Shown: one piece after another, positions 18,232 through 26,540 of the stretch
Numbering within the stretch: the stretch's first letter is position 1
How the letters are laid out: every line of letters starts with the position of its first letter
Source: Absicoccus porci
GTDB lineage: Bacteria > Bacillota_I > Bacilli_A > Erysipelotrichales > Erysipelotrichaceae
Assembly: GCF_003725415.1 (NCBI RefSeq)
Contig: NZ_RJQC01000001.1
Span: 60,812-124,811 of the forward strand
DNA length: 64,000 nt
Direction of reading: 5' to 3'
The notes under the pieces: model-generated
What the model saw: the letters and a program-made list of their open reading frames with translations, nothing else
The model's database searches: none
Told to the model about the DNA's origin: nothing
Program-made: the position numbers and the translations under genes

Positions 18232-18694
18232 GAATTGCGGTCATGAAAACGATGATCGTCGTCGATATTGTGAAAAATGTGGTGAATATTTATATCCAGA
18301 AGAAGACTTTACTGAAACGACCAAGGTGCATAAGGTGCAAACCGTGGTGAAGACCGATAAGAAAAAGGTCTTTCATTATGTTTTGATTGGTATGATCGTC
18401 ACGTTGTTGGTAGTCGGTGGTTCGAGCATTTATTTTATGAATCAATTGCGGGTGTCCAAAAATGCCGAAATTGCTTCGTTAGAAAAAAAGAATCAAAAGT
18501 TGACCAAACAGGTCAAGAAATTGAAGCAGCAACAATCCAAATCGGATACTTCGTATGATAAAGAAATTGCGAAATTGAATAAAGAAAATAAAGAACAGGC
18601 TCAAAAAATCGTTGAGCTACAAGAACAATTGAGTGGTCAGGATACAAGTTCATCCTCATCCTCTTCAACGAAGAAGAGTTCTTCATCGGATTAA
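18221..18694 (+). CDS. Zinc-ribbon, single-pass membrane protein with coiled coil
   Basis: 157 residues. Residues 3-24 form a zinc ribbon (CKNCGHENDDRRRYCEKCG), residues 50-72 a transmembrane helix (HYVLIGMIVTLLVVGGSSIYF), residues 80-138 a lysine- and glutamine-rich coiled coil (SLEKKNQKLTKQVKKLKQQQ and on), and the C-terminal end a serine tract. Predicted topology: ribbon in the cytosol, coiled coil outside. Function unknown; it may link a cytosolic process, perhaps the cotranscribed patatin, with the envelope. A GGGGGATCG site precedes it inside the patatin gene. Confidence 0.75.
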   Translation: MICKNCGHENDDRRRYCEKCGEYLYPEEDFTETTKVHKVQTVVKTDKKKVFHYVLIGMIVTLLVVGGSSIYFMNQLRVSKNAEIASLEKKNQKLTKQVKKLKQQQSKSDTSYDKEIAKLNKENKEQAQKIVELQEQLSGQDTSSSSSSSTKKSSSSD

Positions 18695-18700
18695 AAAAAT

Positions 18701-18726
18701 AGATGCATCTTTGATGCATCTATTCT
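18701..18726. terminator. Bidirectional terminator between convergent genes
   Basis: AGATGCATC-TTT-GATGCATCT is a perfect hairpin flanked by A-rich sequence on the left and T-rich on the right; it serves the zinc-ribbon gene (+) and ridA (-). Confidence 0.7.
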
Positions 18727-19184
18727 TGTAGTTCGAAAATAGCTTCAATTTCAACGGGTGCATCCATCGGCAATTGATTGATACCCACAGCTGTACGAGC
18801 ATGGGTGCCATTTTGACCAAATATATCAAACAACAATTCACTAGCACCATTGGTGACAAGGTGTTGTTGATCAAAGCCGGTCTTGCTGGCAACAAAGGCT
18901 TGGACTTTGACAACCGATTTCACATTGTCTAGATCACCGACTTGATATTTAACGGCCGACAACATATTGATGATGCATAAACGCGCACATTCTTGACCTT
19001 GTTCTAGAGTGAGGGATTCACCAAGTTTACCGGTATAGGCAAGGGAACCATCCAACTTACAAGGTAGTTGTCCAGATACAAACAACAGGTTGCCTGCTTG
19101 TTTACATGGAATATACATGGCTTTGGGTTCGCTGCTTTCTGGTAACTCAATGCCCAGTTCTTCCAAACGTTTTTCAATATACAT
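18720..19184 (-). CDS. ridA: RidA family enamine/imine deaminase
   Basis: About 154 residues, YjgF/YER057c/UK114 family. LLFVSGQLPCKLDG, GESLTLEQGQECARLCIINML and the C-terminal HARTAVGINQLPMDAPVEIE are the family signature, with the substrate-binding arginine in HARTAVG. It hydrolyses reactive enamines formed by PLP enzymes. The start MYIEKRLEEL (19184) has AGAAGG upstream; the frame continues 25 codons further without a ribosome site. It diverges from proB, sharing a 73-base intergenic region. Confidence 0.88.
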   Translation of the reverse strand: MYIEKRLEELGIELPESSEPKAMYIPCKQAGNLLFVSGQLPCKLDGSLAYTGKLGESLTLEQGQECARLCIINMLSAVKYQVGDLDNVKSVVKVQAFVASKTGFDQQHLVTNGASELLFDIFGQNGTHARTAVGINQLPMDAPVEIEAIFELQE

Positions 19185-19208
19185 ACAAAATACCTTCTTT
19201 CTTATGTA

Positions 19209-19238
19209 ATCATAGGATAGAAATTTCATTTTTGTCAA
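19209..19238 (-). promoter_or_regulatory. Predicted ridA promoter
   Basis: On the minus strand TTGACA (19238-19233), an 18-base spacer and TATGAT (19214-19209). Confidence 0.6.
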
Positions 19239-19257
19239 TGTAAGAGAAGGAGTTATC

Positions 19258-20394
19258 ATGCGAGATTTTTCTCATATTAAACATTTGATCGTTAAAGTTG
19301 GATCGTCTTCCTTATGTGATGAAAAAGGAAACATCGATTCGCAACGCATTCTTGGTTTGGTTCAACAGATTGCGCACATCCGACAACGTGGCATTCAAGT
19401 CACTTTGGTTTCGAGTGGTGCCATTTCGGCGGGCATGAAAGCCATGAATTTACGTAAAAAACCGGAAACCATTCCTGAAAAACAGGCATTGGCAGCCATT
19501 GGCCAAGCCTCTTTGATGAAAATCTATGAAGATATGTTTCATATTTTTCATATGAAGAGTGCCCAGATCTTAATGAATCATGATGATTTTGATGATCGCA
19601 AACGTCTATTGAATTTCTATCATGCGATGCAAAGCTTGATCAAATACAAGGTCGTACCCATCATCAATGAAAATGATACCTTAGCTGTCGATGAGATCAA
19701 GGTAGGCGATAACGATACAATGGCCGCTTTGGTTGTTCCCATTGTCAATGCCGATCTTGTGGTTTTGATCAGTGATATCGATGGACTCTATGATAAAAAT
19801 CCCCATATCTATAAGGATGCCCAATTGATTGAAGAGGTCGATGAAGTCAATCATGAAATTGAAAGTATGGCGAGTGATACCGATACTCAAATGGGTACGG
19901 GAGGCATGGTCACAAAACTACGGGCGGCCAAGATTTGTACGGAATATGGTTGTGATATGGCCATCGTCAATGGACAAAGCCCACATGTGTTATTGGATCT
20001 ATTGGATGGCAAACCCGTTGGTACCTTATTTCATGGGGATGTGGGTCGTAACTTAAATGCACGCCAACTTTGGATCATGTATCAAACTTGGTCAAAAGGC
20101 TGCATCATTGTCGATGCCGGTTGTGCCAAAGCCTTGCGTCATCATAAGAGTTTATTGCCATCAGGCATTACGGGCGTATCGGGTGATTTTTCGATGTCAA
20201 GCATTGTGGATATCATCGATGAAAAGGGTGTGAAACTTGCGAAAGGTATTTCCAATTATTCCAGTAAAGAAATTGATAAAATCAAAGGCAAGAAGACCAG
20301 TGCCATCGAATCGATATTAGGTGAGCATGATTACGATGAAGTGGTCCATGCCAATAATATGGTATTAGTGAAACGGAGTGAAAAACATGATTGA
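19258..20394 (+). CDS. proB: Glutamate 5-kinase
   Basis: First step of proline synthesis: phosphorylation of glutamate. Amino acid kinase domain with LIVKVGSSSLCD (residues 10-21), VSSGAISAGM, INENDTLAVDEI and the nucleotide-binding TGGMVTKLRAA; a C-terminal PUA domain (about residues 275-365, with CIIVDAGCAKAL and LLPSGITGV) makes up the 378 residues. The ATG has AGAAGGAG upstream. It overlaps proA, forming a two-gene operon. Feedback inhibition by proline is usual for this family. Confidence 0.96.
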   Translation: MRDFSHIKHLIVKVGSSSLCDEKGNIDSQRILGLVQQIAHIRQRGIQVTLVSSGAISAGMKAMNLRKKPETIPEKQALAAIGQASLMKIYEDMFHIFHMKSAQILMNHDDFDDRKRLLNFYHAMQSLIKYKVVPIINENDTLAVDEIKVGDNDTMAALVVPIVNADLVVLISDIDGLYDKNPHIYKDAQLIEEVDEVNHEIESMASDTDTQMGTGGMVTKLRAAKICTEYGCDMAIVNGQSPHVLLDLLDGKPVGTLFHGDVGRNLNARQLWIMYQTWSKGCIIVDAGCAKALRHHKSLLPSGITGVSGDFSMSSIVDIIDEKGVKLAKGISNYSSKEIDKIKGKKTSAIESILGEHDYDEVVHANNMVLVKRSEKHD

Positions 20395-21616
20395 ACAATT
20401 ATTAACCGATGCCAAAAAGGCATGTCGTACGTTCCAAATGGTCGATAGTGATACAAAGATCCAAGCATTAGAATCCATTGCGAAATATTTGATCCAGAAA
20501 CAAGACGTGATTCTTCAAGCCAATGAAAAAGATATTGCCCAAGCCAAAGAAAATGGGATTTCATCGGCAATGATCGATCGTCTATTATTGACTAGTGATC
20601 GTATCCAGGAAATCAGTGATGGCGTTTTGAAGGTTGCCCATTTGGAAGATCCAGTCGGCCAAGTGATTCGTGAAATGCATCGTCCCAATGGATTGCTCAT
20701 CAAACAAATTCGCATTCCGATTGGTACGGTTGGAGTTGTTTATGAAGCTAGACCTAATGTGACCGTTGATATTGCGGCTATTTGTATCAAGACCAATAAT
20801 GTTTGTATCTTAAAAGGTGGAAAAGAAGCGTTTTATTCCAATATGGCATTGGCACAAGTCATGCAAGAAGCCATTCAAGATATCTTGCCGGTATCACCTA
20901 TCTATATGATCGATGAAATGGATCATGCCGTTGTGAGTGAATTGATCAGTGATCGTGCCCATGTGGATGTCGTCATTCCTCGTGGTGGAAAGGGATTGAT
21001 CCAATATGTGGTTCAAAACGCAAAAGTACCCGTCATTGAAACGGGTGCGGGTTTGTGTCATTTGTATGTGGATAAAGAAGCCGATATCGATATGGCCTTA
21101 CAGATTGCGCAAAATGCTAAGCTCCAACGGCCAAGTGTATGTAATGCGATTGAAACCATCTTGGTGCATACTGATGTTGCCAAAGAATTTTTAATTCGAC
21201 TTGCACCTATGTTTGCGAAAGTTCAAGTCTTTGGTGATGCGAGAAGTCTACAATATATCCCGGGTGAAATGGCCACAAAAGAAAACTATGCGACGGAATA
21301 CGATGATTATAAGATCAATATCAAAGTCGTGGATTCCATGCAGGAAGCCATTGAACATATTTATACCTATTCTACGAAACATTCGGAATGCATTGTAACT
21401 AAGAATGACAAACGGGCCCAATATTTTATGGATGCCTTAGATTCAGCTTGTGTGTATCAGAATGCTTCAACGCGCTTTACGGATGGTGGACAATTTGGTT
21501 TTGGTGCCGAAGTCGGTATCAGTACCCAAAAGCTACATGCACGTGGTCCGTTGGGCTTACCGGAAATGTGTTCAACTAAATATGAAATCTATGGCCATGG
21601 CCAGATTCGTGAGTAA
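20387..21616 (+). CDS. proA: Gamma-glutamyl phosphate reductase
   Basis: NADPH-dependent reduction of glutamyl 5-phosphate to glutamate semialdehyde. The aldehyde dehydrogenase-like fold has the catalytic cysteine in VIETGAGLCHLYV and the C-terminal GGQFGFGAEVGIS and ARGPLGLPEM motifs. About 409 residues. I take the ATG at 20387, which overlaps the proB stop, over the in-frame GTG at 20378. No proC is nearby. Confidence 0.96.
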   Translation: MIEQLLTDAKKACRTFQMVDSDTKIQALESIAKYLIQKQDVILQANEKDIAQAKENGISSAMIDRLLLTSDRIQEISDGVLKVAHLEDPVGQVIREMHRPNGLLIKQIRIPIGTVGVVYEARPNVTVDIAAICIKTNNVCILKGGKEAFYSNMALAQVMQEAIQDILPVSPIYMIDEMDHAVVSELISDRAHVDVVIPRGGKGLIQYVVQNAKVPVIETGAGLCHLYVDKEADIDMALQIAQNAKLQRPSVCNAIETILVHTDVAKEFLIRLAPMFAKVQVFGDARSLQYIPGEMATKENYATEYDDYKINIKVVDSMQEAIEHIYTYSTKHSECIVTKNDKRAQYFMDALDSACVYQNASTRFTDGGQFGFGAEVGISTQKLHARGPLGLPEMCSTKYEIYGHGQIRE

Positions 21617-21641
21617 GAGTGATTCGTCACTCTTTTTTTTG
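21615..21641 (+). terminator. Terminator of proBA
   Basis: AGAGTGA-TTCG-TCACTCT followed by eight T; a stable UUCG-type loop. It lies before the convergent gtrA-like gene. Confidence 0.85.
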
Positions 21642-22034
21642 GAAAACAAAGTATCGTTGACCAAGATAGTTGAGGCCAACAAATAGGCACATACCCACCA
21701 ACATGGTCCCATTGTCTTTCATTGATACGCTAAGGGAGCTGAATAGGTTGGCCACCAATGGTTTGGCCAGTCCATACGCAATGTAATAATAGATGGTAAT
21801 GTTGAGGGCAAAGGGAAGGATATCACCAATGCTTTTATCTTTTTTCTGAAAAGTAAAATACTTATTGAGAAAGTAGCTGAGGATACTGCCAAAAAAGTAA
21901 TTGGAAGCACTCGATAGCCAATACGATAAGCCCAATACGTTATACGCAAGAAACATGATGGATGTGCCAAATAGGGTATTGATACAACCTACCAAAAGAA
22001 ACCGCCATGTAGTTTGATCGATCCATTTAGTCAT
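21627..22034 (-). CDS. GtrA-like flippase protein
   Basis: About 135 residues with four predicted membrane helices; RFLLVGCINTLFGTSIMFL at the start, FFGSILSYFLNKYFTFQ in the middle and LNYLGQRYFVFQ at the end are GtrA (DPMS-like) hallmarks. These proteins move polyprenyl-linked sugars for wall or glycan decoration. The start MTKWID fits the upstream order; the neighbouring glycosyltransferase is broken, so the gene may be idle. It is oriented against proBA. Confidence 0.82.
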   Translation of the reverse strand: MTKWIDQTTWRFLLVGCINTLFGTSIMFLAYNVLGLSYWLSSASNYFFGSILSYFLNKYFTFQKKDKSIGDILPFALNITIYYYIAYGLAKPLVANLFSSLSVSMKDNGTMLVGMCLFVGLNYLGQRYFVFQKKE

Positions 22035-22470
22035 TTTGGATACCTCTGCGACTCTGTTTTTTGATGATATAAATCGGACGATGTTTACTTTCCATATAAC
22101 ACTTCGATGCGTATTCACCAATCATGGAAAGACAAAGAATTTGTACGCCCGCAAAGAACATCATCATAAAGATCATGAAATAGTGCGGAATAAACACCAA
22201 GGAAACAAGCATACAGAGAATACCAATGATTACACATAACTGAATGGTGCATCTGAAACGGAATAGATGGCTTGTAAGGCATAGGTGAACAAGCTTACAA
22301 AATTCCATTTGGATTGACCACCAGCACGTTTTTCATCATGAAAGCCGATCCATTTGGTGTCAAAACCAACATAGGAGAAAATACCTTTCATATAGCGATT
22401 GTTTTCTTTGATTTCCAAGATGGCATCGACCATAGGACGAGACATCATTCGACCAAGTCGTATACGTTTC
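22027..22470 (-). pseudogene. GtrB/DPM1-like glycosyltransferase, truncated and frameshifted
   Basis: Only the C-terminal third of a family 2 polyprenyl-sugar glycosyltransferase remains. One frame reads MMSRPMVDAILEIKENNRYM and SYVGFDTKWIGFHDEKRAGG (about 22450-22265); the next frame continues with the two membrane helices, then LCLSMIGEYASKCYMESKHR (to 22030). A frameshift lies near 22235-22265. The N-terminal catalytic part with its DxD motif is absent; homology stops near 22450, where a fragment on the other strand begins. It abuts gtrA, with which it would have worked. Confidence 0.78.
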
Positions 22471-22658
22471 AAGATGCGGATGGAAAATCCATCTATTTGG
22501 CGATATCAGTAGCACCCTATTCGGCAGCTCATCTATGGAGCCTAATCGTTGCTGGACTATCGATTCTAGTCGGATGGATTGCTTTTCGTTGGATGGGGAA
22601 GGTTCATTCCTTCCATCCATCAGTTTTTTATGAGCGATATGGCTTAGCGAAAATGTAG
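22467..22658 (+). pseudogene. C-terminal fragment of a membrane protein
   Basis: About 63 codons: GKSIYLAISVAPYSAAHLW followed by a strong membrane helix (SLIVAGLSILVGWIAFRWM) and a polar tail ending GLAKM. There is no plausible start; upstream the frame runs antisense through the broken glycosyltransferase. It looks like the end of a large membrane protein left by a deletion that also removed the head of the GtrB-like gene. Its origin is not recognised; a membrane glycosyltransferase of the same cluster would be a guess. Confidence 0.5.
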
Positions 22659-22659
22659 T

Positions 22660-23905
22660 ATTTGTGCAGCAGGGTTTTGTTTGTGTGTCTATGGAAGTAC
22701 GATTGTTTTAAATCCTATCTGGATGCAGTGGTATCACGAAAATATCAACAACACGACCTATCCGACTCAGCTAGAGACTTCTTTGTATTCCTATGCGAAA
22801 ACGACGACTTTGTCCAACAAGAATAAAAAAGCGATTTCGAAAGCCATCCGTAAACACATGGATTTCTATGAAAGTGTCAGTATTCTCTATGATCAAAAGT
22901 TTATCAATGTGGATCATTCATCGAAACAAAGGAACTATCTACAATATATGAATGAGGATACGTTTGGCACGGTGCATACCTTTCAGGTACAATGGAAAAA
23001 TCGCAAAACGTGGGTCTATGTCAATATGTATCCGGAATTGTATGACATGCAGGCAATAGAATACATAGAAATTGGCATTATTTTTTCTTTTTATGTTTTG
23101 ATTCTGTATGGTTTTATGAAAAAGCGTGTACAAATCATTGAAAAGTTGACGCAGGATATTTCTTATTTGGAAAATGGCGATTGGACGCATGCGATTGGTG
23201 TGGAAGGCCAAGATGAATTGGGGCGCTTGGCCCAACAAATTGATGAAATGCGATTGTATGCGTATGAGAATCAACAAGCCGAACGACGAGCTAGCCAGGC
23301 CAATCATGATTTAATTACATCGATGTCTCATGATATTCGAACACCATTAGCGACATTAAAGGGGTATTTAGAAATATTGTCGCTAAAAAAAGGGGAAGAA
23401 GAAAGGTAAGCGTTTTATATACAACGGTGTTTGAAGAAAACGGATGAGTTGATTGATTTATCCGAGGCGTTATTTAAACAAAGTCTGCATGTATCCGATT
23501 CAAAAGAACTGCACATGGGCAAGATGGCCATTCAGGAAATCATTGCCTTATTGAATCAGATTGATGATCTCAAAAAACGAGGCTATGATATACAATTTGT
23601 GGATCAGACCATGCATGGCTGCATTGAAGGCAACTTGCCTTTGGTTCATCGTATTTTTAATAATTTATCCTCGAATATCATTAAATATGCGGATAAACAA
23701 AAACCGATCCATATATTGACCAAAGTTGAAAAGGGTGAATTTTATATCCGATTTGAAAACTATATTGCGTCTACAAAAGATGTAGAAAGCAATCATATTG
23801 GTTTACAAAGTGTGCAGATGAGCATGAAACAACTACAGGGTTCTTGTTTATGAGCAGACCCATGATCTCTTTTTGATCGTATTGACACTTCCTTTATGTA
23901 AATAG
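22660..23905 (+). pseudogene. Sensor histidine kinase, disrupted
   Basis: One frame from about 22681 encodes an N-terminal sensor region, a membrane helix (IGIIFSFYVLILYGFM), HAMP, and the phospho-acceptor H-box MSHDIRTPLATLKGYL, then hits TAA at 23407-23409. The same frame resumes directly after it with CLKKTDELIDLSEALFKQS and the ATPase N-box IFNNLSSNIIKYA. It is again broken near 23838: a one-base shift gives VLVYEQTHDLFLIVLTLPLC to a stop at 23905, the expected last strand. The first membrane helix is also degraded. No response regulator gene is adjacent, so its partner was probably deleted. Confidence 0.8.
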
Positions 23906-23916
23906 TTTTTTTATGT

Positions 23917-24062
23917 TACAATACCGATACCTATAAAGAACGTGTTAGAGATTGGCTCGTAGCACGTACCAACCTACAGAAATGCAAGGTGGTAAAGCCA
24001 AGATGATAGGTCCGTTTTCATATAGGGTCCTATCATCATCGATAGGGCTTTTCTTTTTTTAA
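23917..24062 (+). ncRNA. Unidentified structured 5' leader with terminator/antiterminator
   Basis: A -10-like TACAAT (23917-23922) is followed by about 130 bases of structured sequence before the 24076 gene. Visible elements: a hairpin TTGG-...-CCAA with an inner CGT/ACG pair (about 23952-23974), the segment AAGGTGGTAAAGCC that recalls but does not match the T-box core, and two mutually exclusive stems. GATGATAGG can pair with CCTATCATC; alternatively that CCTAT pairs with ATAGG just before GCTTTTCTTTTTTT, forming a terminator. No Stem I-like region is present and no riboswitch class fits. Likely a regulatory leader of unknown ligand. Confidence 0.55.
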
Positions 24063-24075
24063 AAGGAGGAACAAC

Positions 24076-24441
24076 ATGAAAACAAGAAGTTTAGAATCAT
24101 TATTATCAAAGTATCCAGAAAAACGAATTTGGCTTTATTTAGGCGACCAAAAAACCAAAGATGAATTGATTCGTCAATTTTGTTTATTGAATGGCTTTGT
24201 TTCGTATGATGGAGAAGTTTTTGAAAATATCGACCTCAGAGAAGAAGAGCATGATCAAATTCATATGGTTGATGGCAGAACGTTATATATCTATAGTCGT
24301 CAAAAGAATACAGGCCTTTTACACAATGTAGTTTATATCGATTTTAAAAAGTATGTAGAAAATCGTATTTTTTATATCGTAAGTGAGGAAGAAACGAATC
24401 AACGATTGTGCGAGTTTCCCAATGGAATCAAATACATTTAA
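24076..24441 (+). CDS. Hypothetical protein behind a structured leader
   Basis: 121 residues, no signal peptide, no membrane segment, mixed alpha/beta content (RIWLYLGDQKTKDELIRQFC; RTLYIYSRQKNTG). I do not recognise a family. AAAAGGAGG provides a strong ribosome site. Its last four bases overlap the convergent GNAT gene. The preceding RNA leader suggests that its expression is controlled by transcription termination, which is unusual for a small unknown protein. Confidence 0.65.
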   Translation: MKTRSLESLLSKYPEKRIWLYLGDQKTKDELIRQFCLLNGFVSYDGEVFENIDLREEEHDQIHMVDGRTLYIYSRQKNTGLLHNVVYIDFKKYVENRIFYIVSEEETNQRLCEFPNGIKYI

Positions 24442-25292
24442 CGTGTCCAGACCGGATGCGTCAATTCTTGATACAAGGTCTGGATACTTTTTAAGGTTGC
24501 ATGACTAGCTCTGGCATAGAGTTTTGGATCGTTTAATCGCACCATCAAGGTTCTCGATTTACGAGGTTGATGCAAGGTATAATATTTTTCTAAATGCTCA
24601 TTGGCACTGGTATGGATCCGCAGATGCGGATCTTTTAAATAGGTTAAAAAATCATCGATGGCAGAACTATCGATATACCAGATTGTATCCATTGAATGAT
24701 CCGATACGATCGCAACGCCTTTTTTGGTAGTCAATATTTTTTTCTTTCGGGCTAACTGATAACGCAAATAAGCTAGATATTGTTCGTGATTCAGGATGGG
24801 CGTGCCTTCAAAATGCTGCATAAATTGGGTATAGATGGCATAGGAATCCACAAACTTTGTCGATACGTTGGTGGGATGACCTTTCTTTTTGGGTTCGATC
24901 CATGCCACTTTCCCATAGGCAATCGACTGAAAGCGATGGTTTTCTAATAATTGGGGAAAATCGGTTTCACAATAGGTCAAGACATGATTGTAGTGGCTTT
25001 GTTCCAAAACCACTTTGAGCAAGGATTTGAAATGGCCATGTTGCCGATGATTCGGATGGGTACAGGCCCATTGGATGCCAAGGGCAGAAACCATATGATC
25101 TTGTATTTGAATCTTGGTGGGTATGGTTTGAATCAAACTGATCAAATGCTCATTTTGCCAGAATCCATAGAGATGATGCGAATCGTATTGATGCATCATC
25201 CAAGCTTGCACTTGAAAAGGTTCCCATTGGATCATGGAGACTTCTAAAAGTTGTTGGACCGCTTCGGCTTGCGGAGTACAGGTGGTGATCAT
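24438..25292 (-). CDS. GNAT acetyltransferase, Eis-like
   Basis: 284 residues. The first 130 residues form a GNAT domain with ALGIQWACTHPNHRQHGHFK, in which HRQHG is a variant of the R/QxxGxG/A acetyl-CoA loop; the rest may be a second GNAT fold and C-terminal domain as in the Eis family. The acetyl acceptor is unknown. It is the last of three minus-strand genes, overlapping the next upstream one by four bases. Confidence 0.68.
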   Translation of the reverse strand: MITTCTPQAEAVQQLLEVSMIQWEPFQVQAWMMHQYDSHHLYGFWQNEHLISLIQTIPTKIQIQDHMVSALGIQWACTHPNHRQHGHFKSLLKVVLEQSHYNHVLTYCETDFPQLLENHRFQSIAYGKVAWIEPKKKGHPTNVSTKFVDSYAIYTQFMQHFEGTPILNHEQYLAYLRYQLARKKKILTTKKGVAIVSDHSMDTIWYIDSSAIDDFLTYLKDPHLRIHTSANEHLEKYYTLHQPRKSRTLMVRLNDPKLYARASHATLKSIQTLYQELTHPVWTR

Positions 25293-25504
25293 TGCGGATC
25301 CTCTTCATCGTGTTCGGTATATTCGGCATCGATCGCATCGGGATTGCGTTTTTCTGCTTTGATCTTTTTATCTCTTTGTTTCCAGGCTCCATAGCCTAAA
25401 GATACAAGGTAGATGATCACAAGAGCTGGCAATAAGACGGGTAAAAATTGAATCAGAAGGATCATTAACCCAAATAATAGAATATATGTATAAAAAAATC
25501 GCAT
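25289..25504 (-). CDS. Small membrane protein
   Basis: 71 residues: a hydrophobic N-terminal region of one or two helices (residues 4-42) followed by a charged tail KQRDKKIKAEKRNPDAIDAE. Short genes of this make are often membrane-insertion or assembly accessory proteins; no function is assigned. GGAGACAC precedes the ATG on the minus strand. It sits between yigZ-like and GNAT genes and overlaps the latter. Confidence 0.55.
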   Translation of the reverse strand: MRFFYTYILLFGLMILLIQFLPVLLPALVIIYLVSLGYGAWKQRDKKIKAEKRNPDAIDAEYTEHDEEDPQ

Positions 25505-25516
25505 AGTGTCTCCTTT

Positions 25517-26113
25517 TTAGATGGGGGTTTCCCATTCTATTTGCCCAATTGAGATGGGTTGGATCGATCCGTTGGATAGTTCTTTTAGATCGGATGTGAT
25601 ATCGTGATCGGTCAAATATTGATAGGTCACTTGTTCATTATAGTCTTTCAGGGTAATTTCGATTTGATGGGTACGAAAATAGGCATCCAATTTACCAATC
25701 AGATCATAGCCAAACGTAATGGTGTATTCTTCCAATAGTTTGGTTTCGGATTTGGTGGCTTTATCCAAGGCTTCTTTGACACTGGAACTATAGGCGCGAA
25801 CCAAGCCGCCTGTTCCTAATTTGATGCCACCAAAATATCGAACCACGACCACAAAGATGTCTTCCATATGGTTGTGTAATAAGACATCCAACATCGGATG
25901 GCCAGCGGTTTGGCTGGGTTCACCATCATCATTGGATCGTACGATGTTGCCAATAATCATAGCCGTACAATAATGACGGGCTTGGGGATGGCTTTTTTTG
26001 ATTTGTTTCAAGAATTCTTTGGCTTCTTGTTCATCGTTGGTTCGATGCAGATAGGTAATAAATTTGCTTTTTTTGATTTCGATGGTGTTGGTTACATCTT
26101 CCATAATTCTCAT
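25517..26113 (-). CDS. YigZ/IMPACT family protein
   Basis: 198 residues with the UPF0029 core: HPQARHYCTAMII, SNDDGEPSQTAGHPML and VVVRYFGGIKLGTGGLVRAY are diagnostic. The C-terminal half is an EF-G-like ferredoxin-fold domain. Homologues bind nucleic acid or act in translation stress; the bacterial role is not settled. The start is uncertain: the ATG at 26113 and one three codons later both have weak ribosome sites. Confidence 0.88.
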   Translation of the reverse strand: MRIMEDVTNTIEIKKSKFITYLHRTNDEQEAKEFLKQIKKSHPQARHYCTAMIIGNIVRSNDDGEPSQTAGHPMLDVLLHNHMEDIFVVVVRYFGGIKLGTGGLVRAYSSSVKEALDKATKSETKLLEEYTITFGYDLIGKLDAYFRTHQIEITLKDYNEQVTYQYLTDHDITSDLKELSNGSIQPISIGQIEWETPI

Positions 26114-26132
26114 AGACTGATTCTACCATGCC

Positions 26133-26156
26133 AAGGACCGTTTTGTCCTTTTTTTT
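26133..26156 (+). terminator. Plus-strand terminator without an obvious upstream gene
   Basis: AAGGAC-CGTTTT-GTCCTT followed by eight T. It lies just upstream of the minus-strand yigZ-like gene and of the plus-strand arsR-like gene, so it would stop antisense or stray transcripts entering arsR. Confidence 0.6.
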
Positions 26157-26219
26157 AGGAAACATAGAAAAATATGATTATATGGATATTGAAAGTTTAG
26201 ACCATAAGAGGTGGAAAAA

Positions 26220-26495
26220 ATGGAATCCTATGTGCAGACAACGAAGGTGTTAAAATCTTTATCCGACCCAAAACGGTTGGAAATTGTTGATCGATTGATG
26301 GAAAAAGAATATTGTGCATATGAATTATTGCCTTTGTTTCATGTGACACAACCTACGTTATCACACGACATGAAGGTATTGAGTGAAGCGGGTGTGATCA
26401 AACAACAGAGAAAAGGAAAAAATGTGGTTTATTCAGTGGATCGAAAAGTATTGGAGGATGTGGTGAATCATCTGAATGCGATCATTTCGAAGTGA
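26220..26495 (+). CDS. ArsR-type winged-helix regulator
   Basis: About 91 residues. LKSLSDPKRLEIVDRLMEK, the helix-turn-helix LLPLFHVTQPTLSHDMKVLS and the wing QQRKGKNVVYSV are ArsR/SmtB features. The usual metal-binding ELCVCDL motif is replaced by EYCAYELLPLF, keeping a single cysteine, so metal sensing is doubtful. The ATG at 26220 is well spaced from AGAGGTGG; the GTG at 26211 lies inside that site. No adjacent metal transporter was found; the next gene is the lysine operon behind its own promoter. Confidence 0.82.
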   Translation: MESYVQTTKVLKSLSDPKRLEIVDRLMEKEYCAYELLPLFHVTQPTLSHDMKVLSEAGVIKQQRKGKNVVYSVDRKVLEDVVNHLNAIISK

Positions 26496-26499
26496 ATGA

Positions 26500-26528
26500 T
26501 TTACAATTGTTAATGAAAGTGATACACT
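26500..26528 (+). promoter_or_regulatory. Predicted promoter of the lysine operon
   Basis: TTTACA (26500-26505), a 17-base spacer and TACACT (26523-26528), directly before the lysine riboswitch. Confidence 0.65.
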
Positions 26529-26540
26529 GGGTTCAAATGA

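Noticed and set aside
22681..23853. Two separate genes, a kinase-like sensor and a small ATPase protein.
   Set aside because: Both parts are in the same frame, divided only by one TAA, and follow exactly the domain order of a single histidine kinase.
23985..24010. Full T-box leader before the 24076 gene.
   Set aside because: The AAGGTGGTAAAGCC segment lacks the invariant ACCGCG part, and the space upstream is occupied by the kinase remnant, so there is no Stem I or specifier.
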